Below, one piece after another: positions 11,192 through 23,684 of a stretch of 64,000 nucleotides of DNA; the stretch's first letter is position 1; every line of letters starts with the position of its first letter. The notes beneath the pieces were generated by a model. It had not been told where the DNA came from, did not search any database, and was given only the letters and a program-made list of their open reading frames with translations. Source of the stretch: Siphonodentalium dalli (Eukaryota; Mollusca; Scaphopoda; Gadilida; Siphonodentaliidae); assembly GCA_032622095.1 (NCBI GenBank), contig CP136062.1:137350351-137414350 (forward strand), written 5' to 3'. A program made the position numbers and the translations under genes.

Positions 11192-12205
11192 CCATCAAAT
11201 TACATTTCATTGACCCATTAATCAGTCTATTGTGATCAAATATAAATCACCTAATAATATATAAGATAGGATACTGCTTCAATATATATATAGAACTGTC
11301 CGTGACCATTTATGTTGGGAAGAATAAAATATTAAAAAAAAAAATCGACCTCCCGCCCCATTTTTTCTGAAACAGTTGGATGTGAATCTAGCAGTTTATT
11401 TATATTGGCCTAAAGAGTGTTCTCTGTTTATTTCTTCCTGATTCGGTAAAAAAAAATAAAGAGCGTTAGTATAAATTACTTGTGTCAGAACGCTGTTTCC
11501 GAATTTCTATCGCTTTAGTGAACCATACAGAGGCATGCACAAATGCCTGTACACGTATTTGTGTATTAATCGATATATTATTACACGGGGAACATGATAA
11601 AGGCGCGAAATTACTACTTCAAATTTTGATGTTTGAAGATTATCTCGCTTTAAATTCTGGTTTGATTGAGTAGTGTGGAGTTATTGTGTATTGGCAATGT
11701 TAAACATAATCCTCAGCGTGATGGAAATGTGTAGGGCCTTAGGGAAATTCTGAGGTTTTATCCGCTCTTTCTCGCCATTTAAGTATCAACTGATATTAAG
11801 TCACCCCATGGGAGATAATACAAAGGAATGAAGTTTATCACGTGATTCATCTATTCATGTTCGTGTGGTCTGGGACAGTACCATTAATACTTATCAGATC
11901 TCATGCTTCATGGTAGACGTCACCTGGTTAGTCGGGTCAATACATTCATATCGGGGCGACTATTTATACAGCTTTTATAAAAGAACCCTCGAACACACGA
12001 ATAATCTAGCGGAAGCCATACACTTGGAGCATTGACTGCCGCATCAATGATGGTGAGAGATGTTTTTGTTTATCAGACAAGGGTAAATCGAGCTATTTGC
12101 CATGCGTTAAATCATTTTCCGCACAAACCTGATCGGAATCGATGAAAACCGGGATTGTATGAAAATAAATTACGCTCAACAGAACAGGCTCTAACGCGTT
12201 GCTTG
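11192..12205. other. No gene recognised
   Basis: It contains short copies of a dispersed motif, GCTCTTTATT or its complement AATAAAGAGCG (about 11456). No exon, RNA gene or element end could be defined. Confidence 0.45.
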
Positions 12206-13060
12206 AATCGCGGAGGTGAGAGTGATTTATGCATTAATTTGCCGATTCCTGTGGAAATTACGTGGTTGAATGATTGCCAATATTGGTTGTGTGAAGATAA
12301 AACACCTCAGCCTAAAGCCAGACGGGCCCGCACCCGCCACTAATGACCATCGATTTAGCCTCAGCTATGAAAATATTTTTGATACGAAGCTGAAGATGTT
12401 GATTCAAAACAAATACGATCATCTAATTTGGTTTAATATAGTCCATTTCACGATTATTATTTATCCACAATAGTAGTCTAGTCAGTGCCATGTGAAACTT
12501 AATCAACGCGAAATACCGATGAACAGATTTGCCCAAGTCATCAATTTCACAGCTGTTCTCAATGTGTGTACAGAAGTGGGATAAACGCTCTTTATTTTTA
12601 CCATATCAGGCATGGCTTAGAAAGAACTATCTTTATTGTTTCCACACAGAAGGACATTCGATGCTCAACTTCTCTAAATTCCACGACTTGAGTGAGTTGC
12701 GTGTGGCATATTAAGTCCGTATAACAATATTTCACGCATTTATCAACCTATTTGATCTCATGAATAGGAGGTGAGCGTGATTTATGCATTAATTTGCCGA
12801 TTCCCGCAGCTGATTCATGTGGACATTACGTGGTTGAATGGTTGCCAATATTGGTTGTTGGGAGATAAAACACCTCTGCCGAAAGTCAGATTTGCCCACA
12901 TCCGCTACTATAAAAGACCATCGATTGATCCCCGGCAATGAAACATATATTTTATACGAAGTTGCAGATGTTGACTCAAATCAGACACAATCACCCAAGT
13001 TGGTTTATAGTCAATCCCATTATGATTTTATTCACAACAGTAGTCAAGTCAGTGCCAAAT
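12206..13060. repeat. Pair of diverged direct repeats, about 285 bp each
   Basis: Bases 12206-12490 and 12765-13060 share GTGATTTATGCATTAATTTG, ACGTGGTTGAATG, TGCCAATATTGGTTGT, GATAAAACACCTC, GACCATCGATT and GTCAGTGCCA in the same order. The spacer (12491-12764) contains AAACGCTCTTTATTTTTACC, a motif seen near several repeat edges in the window. Reading frames differ between copies, so protein coding is not supported. It may be a local duplication of a non-autonomous element. Confidence 0.65.
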
Positions 13061-14225
13061 AAAAAAAATTAACCAACTGCGTAAAAAGTGCATTTTATCA
13101 TCTGATTTTATAGAGAAAAAACACATATTTTAACTGCCAAAGTTATAAATTTTCCAGATGTTTTCATTTTTTTTACACAGAAGGTTAGTATGCCAAACGC
13201 TCTTTATTGTTCCACGTTGAAGAAGAACTCAGGACTCGAGTGTTGTTTCTATGGCACATAACGTATACGTTTAGAAGTATTTCCACTTTATACAGAAACG
13301 GCTGGTTCATCGGAGACGAAGATTTGTACATATGGGTAATTTTACCCGGGGAATCTTATTAGATCGGTCCCGTTGACATTAAAAGGGCACATGAGGGAAG
13401 ATGAACGATTCAGACTGCATAATCCATAGTGGAATATTCAATCGCGTGAATCGGCATAACTCAATTACGGGGGGGGGGGGGGTATCACGAAAATATGTTC
13501 GGGAACATGCTCAGTTAATTAGCGGGCATTGGTAGTAACTGAGAAAAGCTACACCGGTGTAGTCCTTTAATAACATATTTCACTGCATTTATATTTCAAT
13601 GTTTATTTCGATATCGGCTCACATAAAGCATTTAATCTTGAGCTGGGACAACATCCAAATCTGAAGTAGATTATTAAGGAACAAATATTAACAAAGAAAT
13701 ATATTCCCTGCCCTGTTTGTTCAAAGTTATAAAGTTCCCTGTCAGAACGGGTCAGAACATCACAGGAGTTCCCAGGTTTTGTACTGGTGGAATATTATCC
13801 CTACAAACGGGCGTATTAGCCGGAGTAGAGATTCATGGCATGATCTAACGGCAAAGCTATTTCGTTTTCTAGATGTACACTATTCCAGTAATATTCTATT
13901 GGACTGTATACACATAATGTCATATATTATATCAATGCGTTTAAATTAAATCCAGAAAATATAGTATAAGCAACTGATTAGGTCATAGATCATATGTTCT
14001 GGATTTCAAAACATTCAAACTGAATTCACCATTCGAAGTCACGGGCATACATAGCTATACAATATATAGTTTATTGTTTAGTAGATATGACTGGACGTGA
14101 ACTTCCCAACTAGCTTTGTTCAAAGTTAGCTACATATATTTCAGATAAGCAACAATTATAAATACATAAACTGCACGTATTTAATACAAATCAAATGGAG
14201 ATTCATTCCAACATTTCTGTTTCAG
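13061..14225. other. No gene recognised; 14-base G run
   Basis: A run of 14 G lies at 13469-13482. The rest is A+T-rich with no supported coding. It ends with the acceptor ACATTTCTGTTTCAG at 14211-14225. Confidence 0.45.
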
Positions 14226-14309
14226 AGTATCCGAGTGTTAGCCCACCGCAGACAACTCGGGAACAAATGGCTATCTTCCCTGTCAGCTACATAGCTGCCG
14301 ATGATTCGA
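14226..14309 (+). CDS. Candidate 84-bp linker exon, probably of the Ig-domain gene
   Basis: It is bounded by a strong acceptor (TTTCTGTTTCAG) and a strong donor (GTAAGTAAG at 14310). The length is 28 codons and both junctions are phase 1, so it can be spliced with the Ig exon at 7555-7890 without a frame change. The peptide is YPSVSPPQTTREQ followed by MAIFPVSYIAADDS, rich in Ser, Pro and Thr, as expected of a stalk between domains. No domain is recognised. The support is splice sites plus phase only, so a chance match is possible. Confidence 0.45.
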
Positions 14310-15771
14310 GTAAGTAAGACTAACAAAATGCTTGTATAGTCGAAAGTAGAATAATAAAAGGTCGCGGACCACAGTATCCACCGAAACGGTGGCTAACTCC
14401 AAGATGGCTAACTCCAAGGTGGCTAACTCCGAGATTGACAGTGTTATTGAAATCGGTTAATATTTGTTTGAGTTATTGCGCTTACAACAAAAATAAAATG
14501 GCGAAAAATCGTCAAACTAAGGGGCATAACTCAGGTAAGAAAATCGGATGAAACTGGTTTTTGAACTCGTCCGAGATATTGTGCAGCCAACTCAGAAAAA
14601 CAAAATAGTCCCCCGAAATTAATTTTCGGTGGACAGAAAATACATGACTCATGTGTGTAAGGCAAATGTCCTTATCTTTACCGGTATCGGGAATCGACTG
14701 CCAGCGACCGCTCTTTATTTTTCCATGCATGCTGTGTTAAAGTCGGGACCCAATGTTTCTAAATTATATGAATAATAATTGTTTTTTTTTCTGTGCCATA
14801 TATTCGGGTGTATTTTGCACTAATCCATGGCTCAAATTCATTCATTTGTTGCATATATTATGTTGAATATAAAAGGAGATAGTCCCATAAAAGGCCGAAT
14901 TTAGTATAACGTCTCCCTTTAAACCAATGATAGTCATTCTGGATCATTCTGTGGAATAGCAGCAAAACTTCTGTCCAGGCTATCACGTAAACTATAAACA
15001 GAGGAATCGAAGTGAATGATTTTCGCTTCTCGAATTATTGCTCGCGAGGCAATATATAACATGTACTTAGTCTAGACCATCACAAAGTGACGGCAATACG
15101 TTTTCTTTTTGTGGAATTATACTATCGATTACACTTCCCCACTAATTGCCTTAAACAATGAAGTACCGAATGCGTGCGTATAGCACAATAGATGTATTGC
15201 ATGTATACATCTGGTCAATCTAGATTTCGATGGATTTACCTTTCTGAGCCTCTCTGTTCTTCGTTTTGTCGTGTACAGTTTGTGAAACGTAAAGAGTATA
15301 ATTTAATGAATGTTCTATCATTAAAAAATAAAATATCCTCTTAATTAATTCCATGCATCTGATTTTCGAGTTTCTATATCAAGTTTAAATCAAGAAACAC
15401 CACATAAATCAATTTTATCTGTCATCAATATTTTTGTTAGATCCATACGTGACACAAATACTTTACAGTGTCTTTGTGCTTGTATCGACCCGGTGAAATA
15501 GTCTGCACCTGCTGACTTTTAGTCTCATTCAGTATTCAGCAATGAATGGTCCGCTTCCGGAAAATGAACATATTTTAATAAATAAAATATATACTTCTAT
15601 AAGACGCACTTTGTTTGCCATAGAAAGACTTATTCAAAAATCGACATCGGCGTGAAGAAATAAAGAGCGTTAATTGTTGGTCTATATCTGATATGGTAAA
15701 CATAAAGAGCATTTGTCTCATTCACATATGACATTGTTTTCAGAGTGTTTTAAATCTGTATGATGTATTAC
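14310..15771. other. No gene recognised; short tandem repeat
   Basis: About 14388-14446 contains three copies of GGCTAACTCCAAG(G/A)T. Bases 15658-15713 carry AATAAAGAGCGTTAATTG and a complementary-type relative (ATAAAGAGCATT) flanking GATATGGTAAACAT, part of the dispersed GCTCTTTATT motif set. No exon was supported. Confidence 0.45.
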
Positions 15772-16800
15772 GATATAGCGTGTATTTATCGACCAAATCG
15801 TATTATTCCTTCAATATTATATGTATCACATTTATGGATGCACAGACTCAGTATGAGTGTTCATTGCTTCAAATATATGCTTGTTGCAGTGAGTGCGAAC
15901 AAAGTTATTTTTATCGAAATGGCCATGCATATATCGATTGGAATGGCATATTGAGATGTCCCCCAACTCAGATAAAGCTTGAAAATCGATTCAGATTTAC
16001 GTCCAAATCGGGGTTCGAACCCATACCAACCTCGTCTAGCCCATACCGCGATGATTTTATATCCACGACCTACCCACCTGGGCTACGGGGACATCTTGAA
16101 AAAGGAAGCTCTTTCGCCAAGAATTGAGAATTAAGCGTATCAGTCTGAACATGGTTCGAATATAGACACATGACGGATCTGACATTAGTACTGGCGTATA
16201 TCTATTATGGAGGCACGTAATCAGTTCATTGCTTAGTGTAAACAATATTTATTTTAACAAAAGAACAGAACACCACATTGACAATTATACAAATCAAATA
16301 GTTATAGAAAATCAAATAGTTCAAATGAGGATTGGATAACAAGCCATAAGTCTATGGCTTTTATAAAAACCCTTTCCTCTAGAAATGTTATACCCCGAGT
16401 GTCAATACAGACAGCTATACAGGGTAGAGAGGACGGGAATTTGAATGTTCTGTGTTTTCTAATAAATGTTTGGAAGTTATTAAGCTAGTACAGGGATGAG
16501 AAAGATGGAAAGATGTTCATTGCTTCAAATATGTATGCTTGCTTCAGTGAGCTCGAACAAATTCTCATTTCTTATCGAAATGGCCATGTATCGATCGGAA
16601 TGGCATATTGAGAATGTCCCTCAACTCAGATCAAGCTTGAATATCGGTCCCGATTTTCGCCCATGTCGGGGTTCGAACACATCCTTTCATATATAGACAT
16701 GATTTAAATTTAGCCTGTAGGCTGTATTCCGGTATCGCGTGTATCTATCGACCTATCGTATCATTCCTTTCATATTATACTATAGACACAATTTAGATGT
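15772..16800. repeat. Rearranged direct repeats in two blocks
   Basis: Block A (15772-15835, ATATAGCGTGTATTTATCGA) recurs at about 16732-16800. Block B (15862-16030, GTTCATTGCTTCAAATAT, ATCGAAATGGCCATG, TCGGGGTTCGAAC) recurs at about 16512-16680. The order is A-B then B-A, so a simple tandem duplication does not explain it. Block B includes a pol III B-box-like string, and the first copy continues into a tRNA-like region. Confidence 0.6.
16003..16092 (-). ncRNA. tRNA-like region, probable SINE head
   Basis: On the minus strand the segment starts GTCCCCGTAGCCCAGGTGGG, with an A-box-like TAGCCCAGGTGGGTAGG. About 45 bases later comes the B-box GGTTCGAACCC. The ends pair only partly (GTCC with GGAC) and the spacing exceeds that of a normal tRNA, so a tRNA-derived SINE or a decayed tRNA is more likely than a working tRNA gene. 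The B-box part is duplicated at about 16668. Confidence 0.55.
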
Positions 16801-17449
16801 ACACATGAGCGCTGTCCGTTTAAAAGTGCTGGCCTTCATGTACCATATAAGGCATAAACAAATAATACCTTCGTTTCCGGTAACCCTCCCTCCCGTTCGC
16901 CAGACAGCCCCCCCCCCCCCCCGTAAACTTTTTATTTGCAAAATAAAAAACATTCCGAAGTTCCCAATTTACAATTTGAAGATTCCCAATCTCATTCTCC
17001 CAACTTCACTTTATTCTTCCAGTTTCTATTAGTTTAAGTTCCTTATCTTAATTCAATGAATCATTAGCCTAATTTACTTGCAAAATCGCACCCACAAAAC
17101 ACACGAAACCGGAGTTAGTGGGCCAACAAACATAAAATAAACGCGACTCCTCGAAAATAGGCAACTTTAACCCAGTCTTTTAGACTTATGGGTATGGAAT
17201 ATGTTTATTAACTCAATTTGATATATTTACGGGTGTGGATTATAATATAAATTAAATGGCTTTGGATACATATGACAATTGATTGTTTCATACACATTCT
17301 CAAAAATCTGTAGTTAAATGTTCTGATAGTTAGGCACTGAAGCATGTAACCCCAGTATGAAAATTGGATGAAACATTGGTGATTTGTGGGCAGGTGCTGG
17401 GAGTTGAGGATTGTTTTACATGATTGTAGCAGGTTCACATTAACCCTTT
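16801..17449. other. No gene recognised; 15-base C run
   Basis: It contains a C run at 16908-16922. No coding region or element end was identified up to the MITE at 17450. Confidence 0.5.
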
Positions 17450-17796
17450 ACCCAACAGAAGAGCCCTGTGCCAATGCATTCTCTTATATATGCGAGTCGA
17501 CCATAGGTCGCCTCGCATATATAAGAGAATGCATTGGCTTAACACATTAAAAATTATAAAATTGTTAAAGATTGTAAGAAAAAATGGTAAAAAGTGTTAA
17601 AAACAGATTTTTTTAGGCCAATGCATTCTCTTATATATGCGAGGCGACCTATGGTCGACTCGCATATATAAGAGAATGCATTGGCACAGGGCATAACTGT
17701 AACCATCACAATGTGGTCAATGAGCCGGTTCCAATGATATCCATATTTGTAGGGTTTTATTGAGACAGACCCAAGATAATTTAGACTTAGGGTTAA
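17450..17796. mobile_element. piggyBac-like MITE (CCCTTTACCCAACAG family), 3' deleted
   Basis: It begins TTAACCCTTTACCCAACAG at 17450 and carries two complete hairpins (17472-17537 and 17613-17690) in opposite arm order. The right part follows its relatives until AAGATAATTTAGAC, then jumps to TTAGGGTTAA, so most of the right terminal repeat (GGCCGGTTTGTTGGGTAAA) is missing. TTAA is present at both ends. Confidence 0.85.
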
Positions 17797-20248
17797 CGCC
17801 ACATGTTATTATGGATTAACTACTTAATTATACATGCATGTACTAACCTGTACCAGGAATCAATCACATATAATAGTCCTGACCATATAATTTGTATATA
17901 ATAATTTCTACTACAAGAACAAAGTCTATATCAGACTTTAGAGGTATTGACTTCGTATGAGATGGTATATACATGTCTTGTATCAGATTTATAGCGATAC
18001 TGTCTCACAGACTTAGCTTGAGCTGGAATATACACTGTTGTTTTATTCATCAATTAGTTCATTAAGTTTTAAACATATTTTTTAAATTCATTTGATAGTG
18101 TCATTATTTCAGTTTGAAAATTCCAAATCTACCCCGCAACGGTATCTATTTTTCCCCGGATACTTTCCCAAATATATTCAAGATTATCCCTGTCAGATCA
18201 TCTAGGAGTTGGCATACTATGGTTCTGGTATCGACGAAGCTTATTTTTGTGTCCAATGTGGGGATGGTTGTGGTGTGGTGAAAGCTTCCTTAAGACAAAA
18301 GATTCAAGACAGTCACTCCAATTTGCGAGATTTGTACAAAGAGCGTTCTCACTGCTGTTATTGCCAGACCATATGATAAATAAAAACTTAAATAAAAGAA
18401 TATAAATTACTGTGCTTTGCGAGTTCATTACAATATTATATCCAGATAGACTATATGCATGGTATACCTGTATCTACAATACATTAAGGGCTGTTATTAC
18501 CTTGTGCGTTATGGGAATTAAAAAAAAAAAATTACCCCCTCCCTACCCTAATTTTTGGCCCTCCGTTACCAGAAACGAAGGTATTTTTTTGATTTTGCCT
18601 AAAGCACCAAAAAGATTAAATTACTTATTTCGGAAGACGAAAACCATATCAGTGCCCACACCCACACGCCAGGTAAGTTCCATCTATATACAAGAGGGTC
18701 ATGAAAAGTACCACTAGTCAGTATCAAAATAATTTATATATAGAAATATATATAGAACTGATCATATATAGCTCCCACCTCCCGCCTTCCCCACATGCGC
18801 ACATTATGGTAGTCATAGAAAGCGAAACTCAAGCCTTACAACAAAGCCAGATAGAGTATTATATATAGTCAGCAACCAGATAAATAGCGAAATTTAGTAT
18901 CAGGAAATAGATAAAACTCGACGGACTTAGATATAACCTGTGGTCGACATTTCAAAGAGACAGACAAAGCACTCCGTCACAGATGGATCGATGCAACTTT
19001 GAAAAGGAAATTGTTTTCCGCCAGACGATTAGCGACGTTAATTGTGCGGAGAGGCTCTGATCGACGTTGATTACGTTCGGATCAAACCCTACGTCGCCTC
19101 TGTTTTATCTCGTAAAATACAGGCATTTGACAGGTCGCTTATTTTACTCACGCCATTAACAATTTCACAAGCGATTAGCAGCCATTAATAGCGCACGGAT
19201 GGATAGATTTTGAATAAAAATGGATAGACTCTGACTGTTAGATATGTTATGTCGATTCATTCCACTTTTATCTTGTTGAATCGGAAAGTTAGGCGATGGA
19301 ATGTTGTATAATCGGTTCTGGTGATATATGTTGCCAAATGATATTGGGGAAATCAAGGATTTGTTAGAGAAATGTTTAATTATTATTCAACACAGTTATG
19401 TCACAGTGGTTGTCACTGAGCCATAGCACTAGTAATGCTGGTAACCATGCGATGAATGAAAAACTGGGCGCATAACTTCGAATTTCCAACTTCACATGTC
19501 AAGTTTTTAGGCCAATTTCTAAGCCTATAGAAAGACCATCTTTGTTCGGAACTATAACCATTTGTACCTCAAGTTATATAATTGTTGAACACTTTCAACC
19601 CAACACTTGTAAGTATGTTTGGAAATGTTCCACCTTGGGATAATGAGTCTAAAACTGGCCGGAAGCCGGCAACTTTTGCACCAAATATTGCTGGAAAATT
19701 AATCAGACATCAAATTCCAATAGCTGTTGGAAATTTCGTTCAGACTTGAAGGAAGGATGAAAGGCCAGGACACACCCGCCTCCGACTACCCCTACCAGTA
19801 CCACAGTGTACCATAAATACAAACTAACTGAAGTGAAATAATGTTCAATCGTGATCAGGTACTGACTTTTTCAATGGCATACACGATTATGAATGGGAAA
19901 ATATGTCCATACTTTGAATGAATTGACCAAGTTATCAAGATACAATGTAGCAAATTTAAATAATTTCGCCTTATGAGACTTAGAAATCCTGAATATTTAT
20001 TCATATCAATGCATATTTCGAGAAACCTGGGTCCCTCCATAAAGTTTTTGTGCGTATTAATAAAAGGAAGCAGACGAATTTGACGACGTCAGTCATATTC
20101 TCTACTGTTAAAGAGCCACGGTCCGATTTTATCACAAATACTTCAAAATCTCCATTGTCAATTTTCGGCTTATATATAACAACAAAAAAACACTAGCAAT
20201 CACCATCATTCATTGCGAAAATCAGCAAAATCACCCATAAGTACAATG
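17797..20248. other. No gene recognised
   Basis: 2.45 kb of A+T-rich sequence. A donor-like CAGGTAAGT occurs at about 18670 without a convincing partner acceptor. A segment at about 19640-19760 resembles the TTGGAAATTTC repeat group. No RNA gene was seen. Confidence 0.4.
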
Positions 20249-20620
20249 CTGAATTGGTCATTGTCGCATGGTTTCGAGCAAAAAGACACCCAAGATCTCT
20301 CAAACGTGCAAAAAGACACACAGGATGCCACAAACGTGCAGAAAGACACACAGGATATCAAAGTCCCACCAAACAACGGGAATTTAGATTAGTCGTCTGC
20401 TATATATTAATTAATATTGTTATAATAATTATTTGTTTGTGATCGGAGTGAAATATCAACTGAATTTAAATGGGCATATATACTTTGGGTATGGCTGGCA
20501 GCGCAGTTATGCATTAATATATAGCAGACGACTAATCTAAATGTCCTGGATGTCTTTTCACACGCTTGGGACATCCTGAGTGTCTTTTTGCTCGAAACCA
20601 TGCGACAATGACCAATTCAG
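20249..20620. mobile_element. MITE-like element with long inverted arms
   Basis: The left arm CTGAATTGGTCATTGTCGCA, continuing TGGTTTCGAGCAAAAAGACAC, is repeated in reverse complement at the right end (ending CCAATTCAG). A second paired block is TTTAGATTAGTCGTCTGCTA on the inner side of both arms. The left arm also holds three about 32-bp tandem units based on AAAAAGACACACAGGAT and CAAACGTGC; the right arm has fewer. No transposase; no clear target-site duplication. Confidence 0.75.
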
Positions 20621-20820
20621 AATAAGTAATACGTCGAGTATGTTTACAAGGCTCATATTTGAGAACGCTCTATATTATATAGCGATTCCAGTCGACGGAA
20701 GCATGGACGCTCTGTATATGAGATAATTATTTGAAGTTTTGCTGAGCTGACATAAATTAAAAACGTGTATAAGTTTCCTATTTTGAAAGTCGATATCTAG
20801 CCATTAAACCCCCGATATAG

Positions 20821-22362
20821 AAAGCGTACATATGGTGGTTTATAAAGCGTACAGACGGTGGTTTATAAAGCGTACAGATGGTGGTTTATAAAGCGTACAT
20901 ATCGTGGTTTATAAAGCGTACAGATGGTGGTTTATAAAGCGTACAGACGGTCGTTTATAAAGCGTACAGATGGTGGTTTATAAAGCTTACAGATGGTGGT
21001 TTATAAAGCTTACAGATGGTGGTTTATAAAGCTTACAGATGGTGGTTTATAAAGCTTACAGATGATGGTTTATAAAGCGTACAGATGGTGGTTTATAAAG
21101 CGTCAGATGATTGTTTATAAAGCGTACAGGTGGTGGTTTATAAAGCGTACATATGGTGGTTTATAAAGCGTACATATGGTGGTTTACAAACCGTACAGGC
21201 GGTCGTGTACAAAGCGTACAGATGGTGGTTTATAAAGCGTACATATGGTGGTTTATAAACCGTACAGATGATGGTTTATAAAGCGTACATATGGTGGTTT
21301 ATAAAGCGTCAGATGATTGTTTATAAAGCGTACAGGTGGTGGTTTATGAAGCGTACATATGGTGGTTTATTAACCGTACAGATGGTGGTTTATAAAGCGT
21401 ACAGATGGTGGTTTATAAAGCGTACATATGGTGGTTTATGAATCGTACATATGGTGGTTTATACACCATACAGGTGGTAGTTTATAAAGCGTACAGATGG
21501 TGGTTTATAAAGCGTACAGATGGTGGTTTATAAAGCGTGCAGATGGTGGTTTATAAAGCGTACATATAGTGGTTTATAAAGCGTATATATGGTGGTTTTT
21601 AAAGCGTACAGGTGGTGTTTTATAAAGCGTACAGATGGTGGTTTATAAAGAGTACAGATGGTGGTTTATAAAGCGTGCATATGGTGGTTTATAAAGCGTA
21701 CTGATGGTGGTTTATAAAGCGTACATATGGTGGTTTATAAAGCGTACAGATGGTGGTTTATAAAGCGTACATATGGTGGTTTATAAAGCGTACAGATGGT
21801 GGTTTATAAAGCGTACAGATGGTGGTTTATAAAGCGTACATATTGTGGTTTATAAAGCGTACAGATGGTGGTTTATAAAGCGTACAGATTGTGGTTTATA
21901 AAGCGTGCAGATGGCGGTTTATAAAGCGTATATATGGTGGTTTATAAAGCGTACATATGGTGGTTTATAAAGTGTACAGATGGTGGTTTATAAAGCTTAC
22001 ATATGGTGGTTTATAAAGCGTACATATGGTGGTTTATAAAGCGTATAGATGGTGGTTTATAAAGCGTGTAGATGGTGCTTTATAACGCGTACAGATGGTG
22101 GTTTATAAAGCGTACATATTGTGGTTTATAAAGCGTAAAGATGGTGGATTATAAAGCGTACAGGTGGTGGTTTATAACGCGTACAGATGGTGGTTTATAA
22201 AGCGTACAGATGGTGGTTTATAAAGCGTACAGATGGTGGTTTATAAAGCGTACAGATGGTGGTTTATAAAGCGTACATATGGTGGTTTATAAACCGTACA
22301 GATGGTGGTTTATAAAGCGTATAGATGGTGGTTTATAAAGCATACATATGGTGATTTATGGT
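20821..22362. repeat. 23-bp minisatellite, about 65 copies
   Basis: The unit is GTACAGATGGTGGTTTATAA followed by AGC, 23 bp long. It is repeated head to tail for about 1.54 kb with single-base variants and a few short units. The main variants differ at CAGATG versus CATATG, both E-box strings (CANNTG). The array has no long open frame. By position it lies within the presumed last intron of the Ig-domain gene. Confidence 0.95.
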
Positions 22363-22428
22363 GTAACATCAGACAGGGCATCTTTAACATAAAATAAGTT
22401 ATTTACCAAATGACATAAATGCATACAC

Positions 22429-22665
22429 TTAACCCTTTTCTACTATACGTGGATTCTTCCATCAGTTATAAACGTATACATTCGATTGATCTATTGTTCA
22501 TCTGGAGGAATGTTAATGTGATCAAAGCATGCTACAAATAAGTGCAGACGGAGTCCTATTTATTAAGTGAAATGTTTACATAATAAGTCCAACGGTTGTT
22601 TGTTGAACTTATTATCTGGACATTTCATGTGCATGGGATAACTACTCATCAATGATGCATTACTA
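22429..22665. mobile_element. Non-autonomous element, family with relative at 56325
   Basis: The left edge reads TTAACCCTTTTCTACTATAC. Collinear matches with 56325-56565 include CAGTTATAAA, ACGTATACATT, TCTATTGTTCATCTGGA, TTGAACTTATTATCTG and TAACTACTC. A small palindrome around TAATAAGT and ACTTATTA lies at about 22581-22620. The right end has no obvious AAAGGGTTAA, so the element is truncated or the left TTAA match is coincidental. Confidence 0.55.
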
Positions 22666-22672
22666 TATATAC

Positions 22673-22777
22673 GTTATAAGCACGGCATCCTATTTATAAG
22701 TGAAATAAAGATCACAAGCGCCCGGAGGGCGCGCGTGGTGTTTATTTCACTTATAAATCGGACGCCGTGCTTATAAC
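22673..22777. repeat. 105-bp near-perfect hairpin
   Basis: GTTATAAGCACGGC and TTTATAAGTGAAATAAA on the left are matched by the reverse complement on the right, ending GCCGTGCTTATAAC. The loop is G+C-rich (GCGCCCGGAGGGCGCGC), itself a small stem. It abuts the 22429 element and looks like a short foldback transposon, similar in design to the hairpins at 2570 and 29315. Confidence 0.75.
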
Positions 22778-23684
22778 ATATTTATGAAACCCAATCAGCC
22801 CGAGCAACTTACAATCAGTGATGAGTTTCTGTTACCAATTAAATGTGTGGTCAGTCTTACAAACATGGTCCGATGAATACCAATCAATACCCCATGGTCG
22901 GCATTTCACCCAGATTGTTCAACGAATTGCATTTATGTCGAATCATGACATTTCAATTTACTTTTGTGTTAATCGTGGACTAACTATTGAGAGCACACTA
23001 CACTTAGAACTACTCTATCGTGCATTATTCCTTGGTATCGGATTTATTTATTCCATACATTCCAAGCCGGATTTATAATATCACAAACAGCACTTTCGAC
23101 AAATGTAAGTTATTCAAAACTGTCTGTCTTTTATTACAATTGTTCAGTATGTTGGTGAGGGATAGTAACTGCAGGCGTTTGTCGACAAAGCAAATGTCCA
23201 TGTAACTTGTCCGAATACCCCCCCCCCCCCGATCTGAAATTTTAGTATGGCGTATACTCTGTATTACTTTAATTAATTATTTAATTATTAACGTTTATAT
23301 ATTTGGCATGACGTATCGCCCATGGCTTCCAATCACTACGTTCCTGCATCTGCTCGGTGTGACTAAACATGGTATCACAACCCATATTAGTAATGCTCAT
23401 CTCGGTGGAAAATAACTTGTTTGAATGAACGGGGGGGGGGGGTGGGGGGATGCATAATTGGTCAATCAAGGTGTGCGCCGCGAATACAATGCATAAGCTT
23501 GTAATCACGACAGACCTTTTGATAGAACAGACGACGACTTAAAGATCTTTACCGTAAATAAAGGTCGGTCACCGGACCTCACTAGATAACTTCCATTTGT
23601 CGAGGGCTGATTGGCGTGTTATAAATAAATGGTTGAAGTAACGCTATTTATATTTCAAATTAATACTTATATTATCTTTTACAG
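22778..23684. other. No exon recognised; C and G runs
   Basis: A C run lies at 23218-23230 and a G run at 23431-23442. Short open frames have no domain. The stretch ends with the acceptor TATTATCTTTTACAG at 23670-23684. Confidence 0.45.

Noticed and set aside
18540-18690. Possible exon ending at the CAGGTAAGT donor near 18670
   Set aside because: No convincing acceptor upstream and no domain; a single donor match is expected by chance.
20821-22362. CRISPR array
   Set aside because: The units are contiguous, with no spacers, in a eukaryotic genome. It is a minisatellite.
22818-23078. 86-codon open frame before the terminal Ig-gene exon
   Set aside because: No domain, and the flanking splice sites do not fit phase 1.
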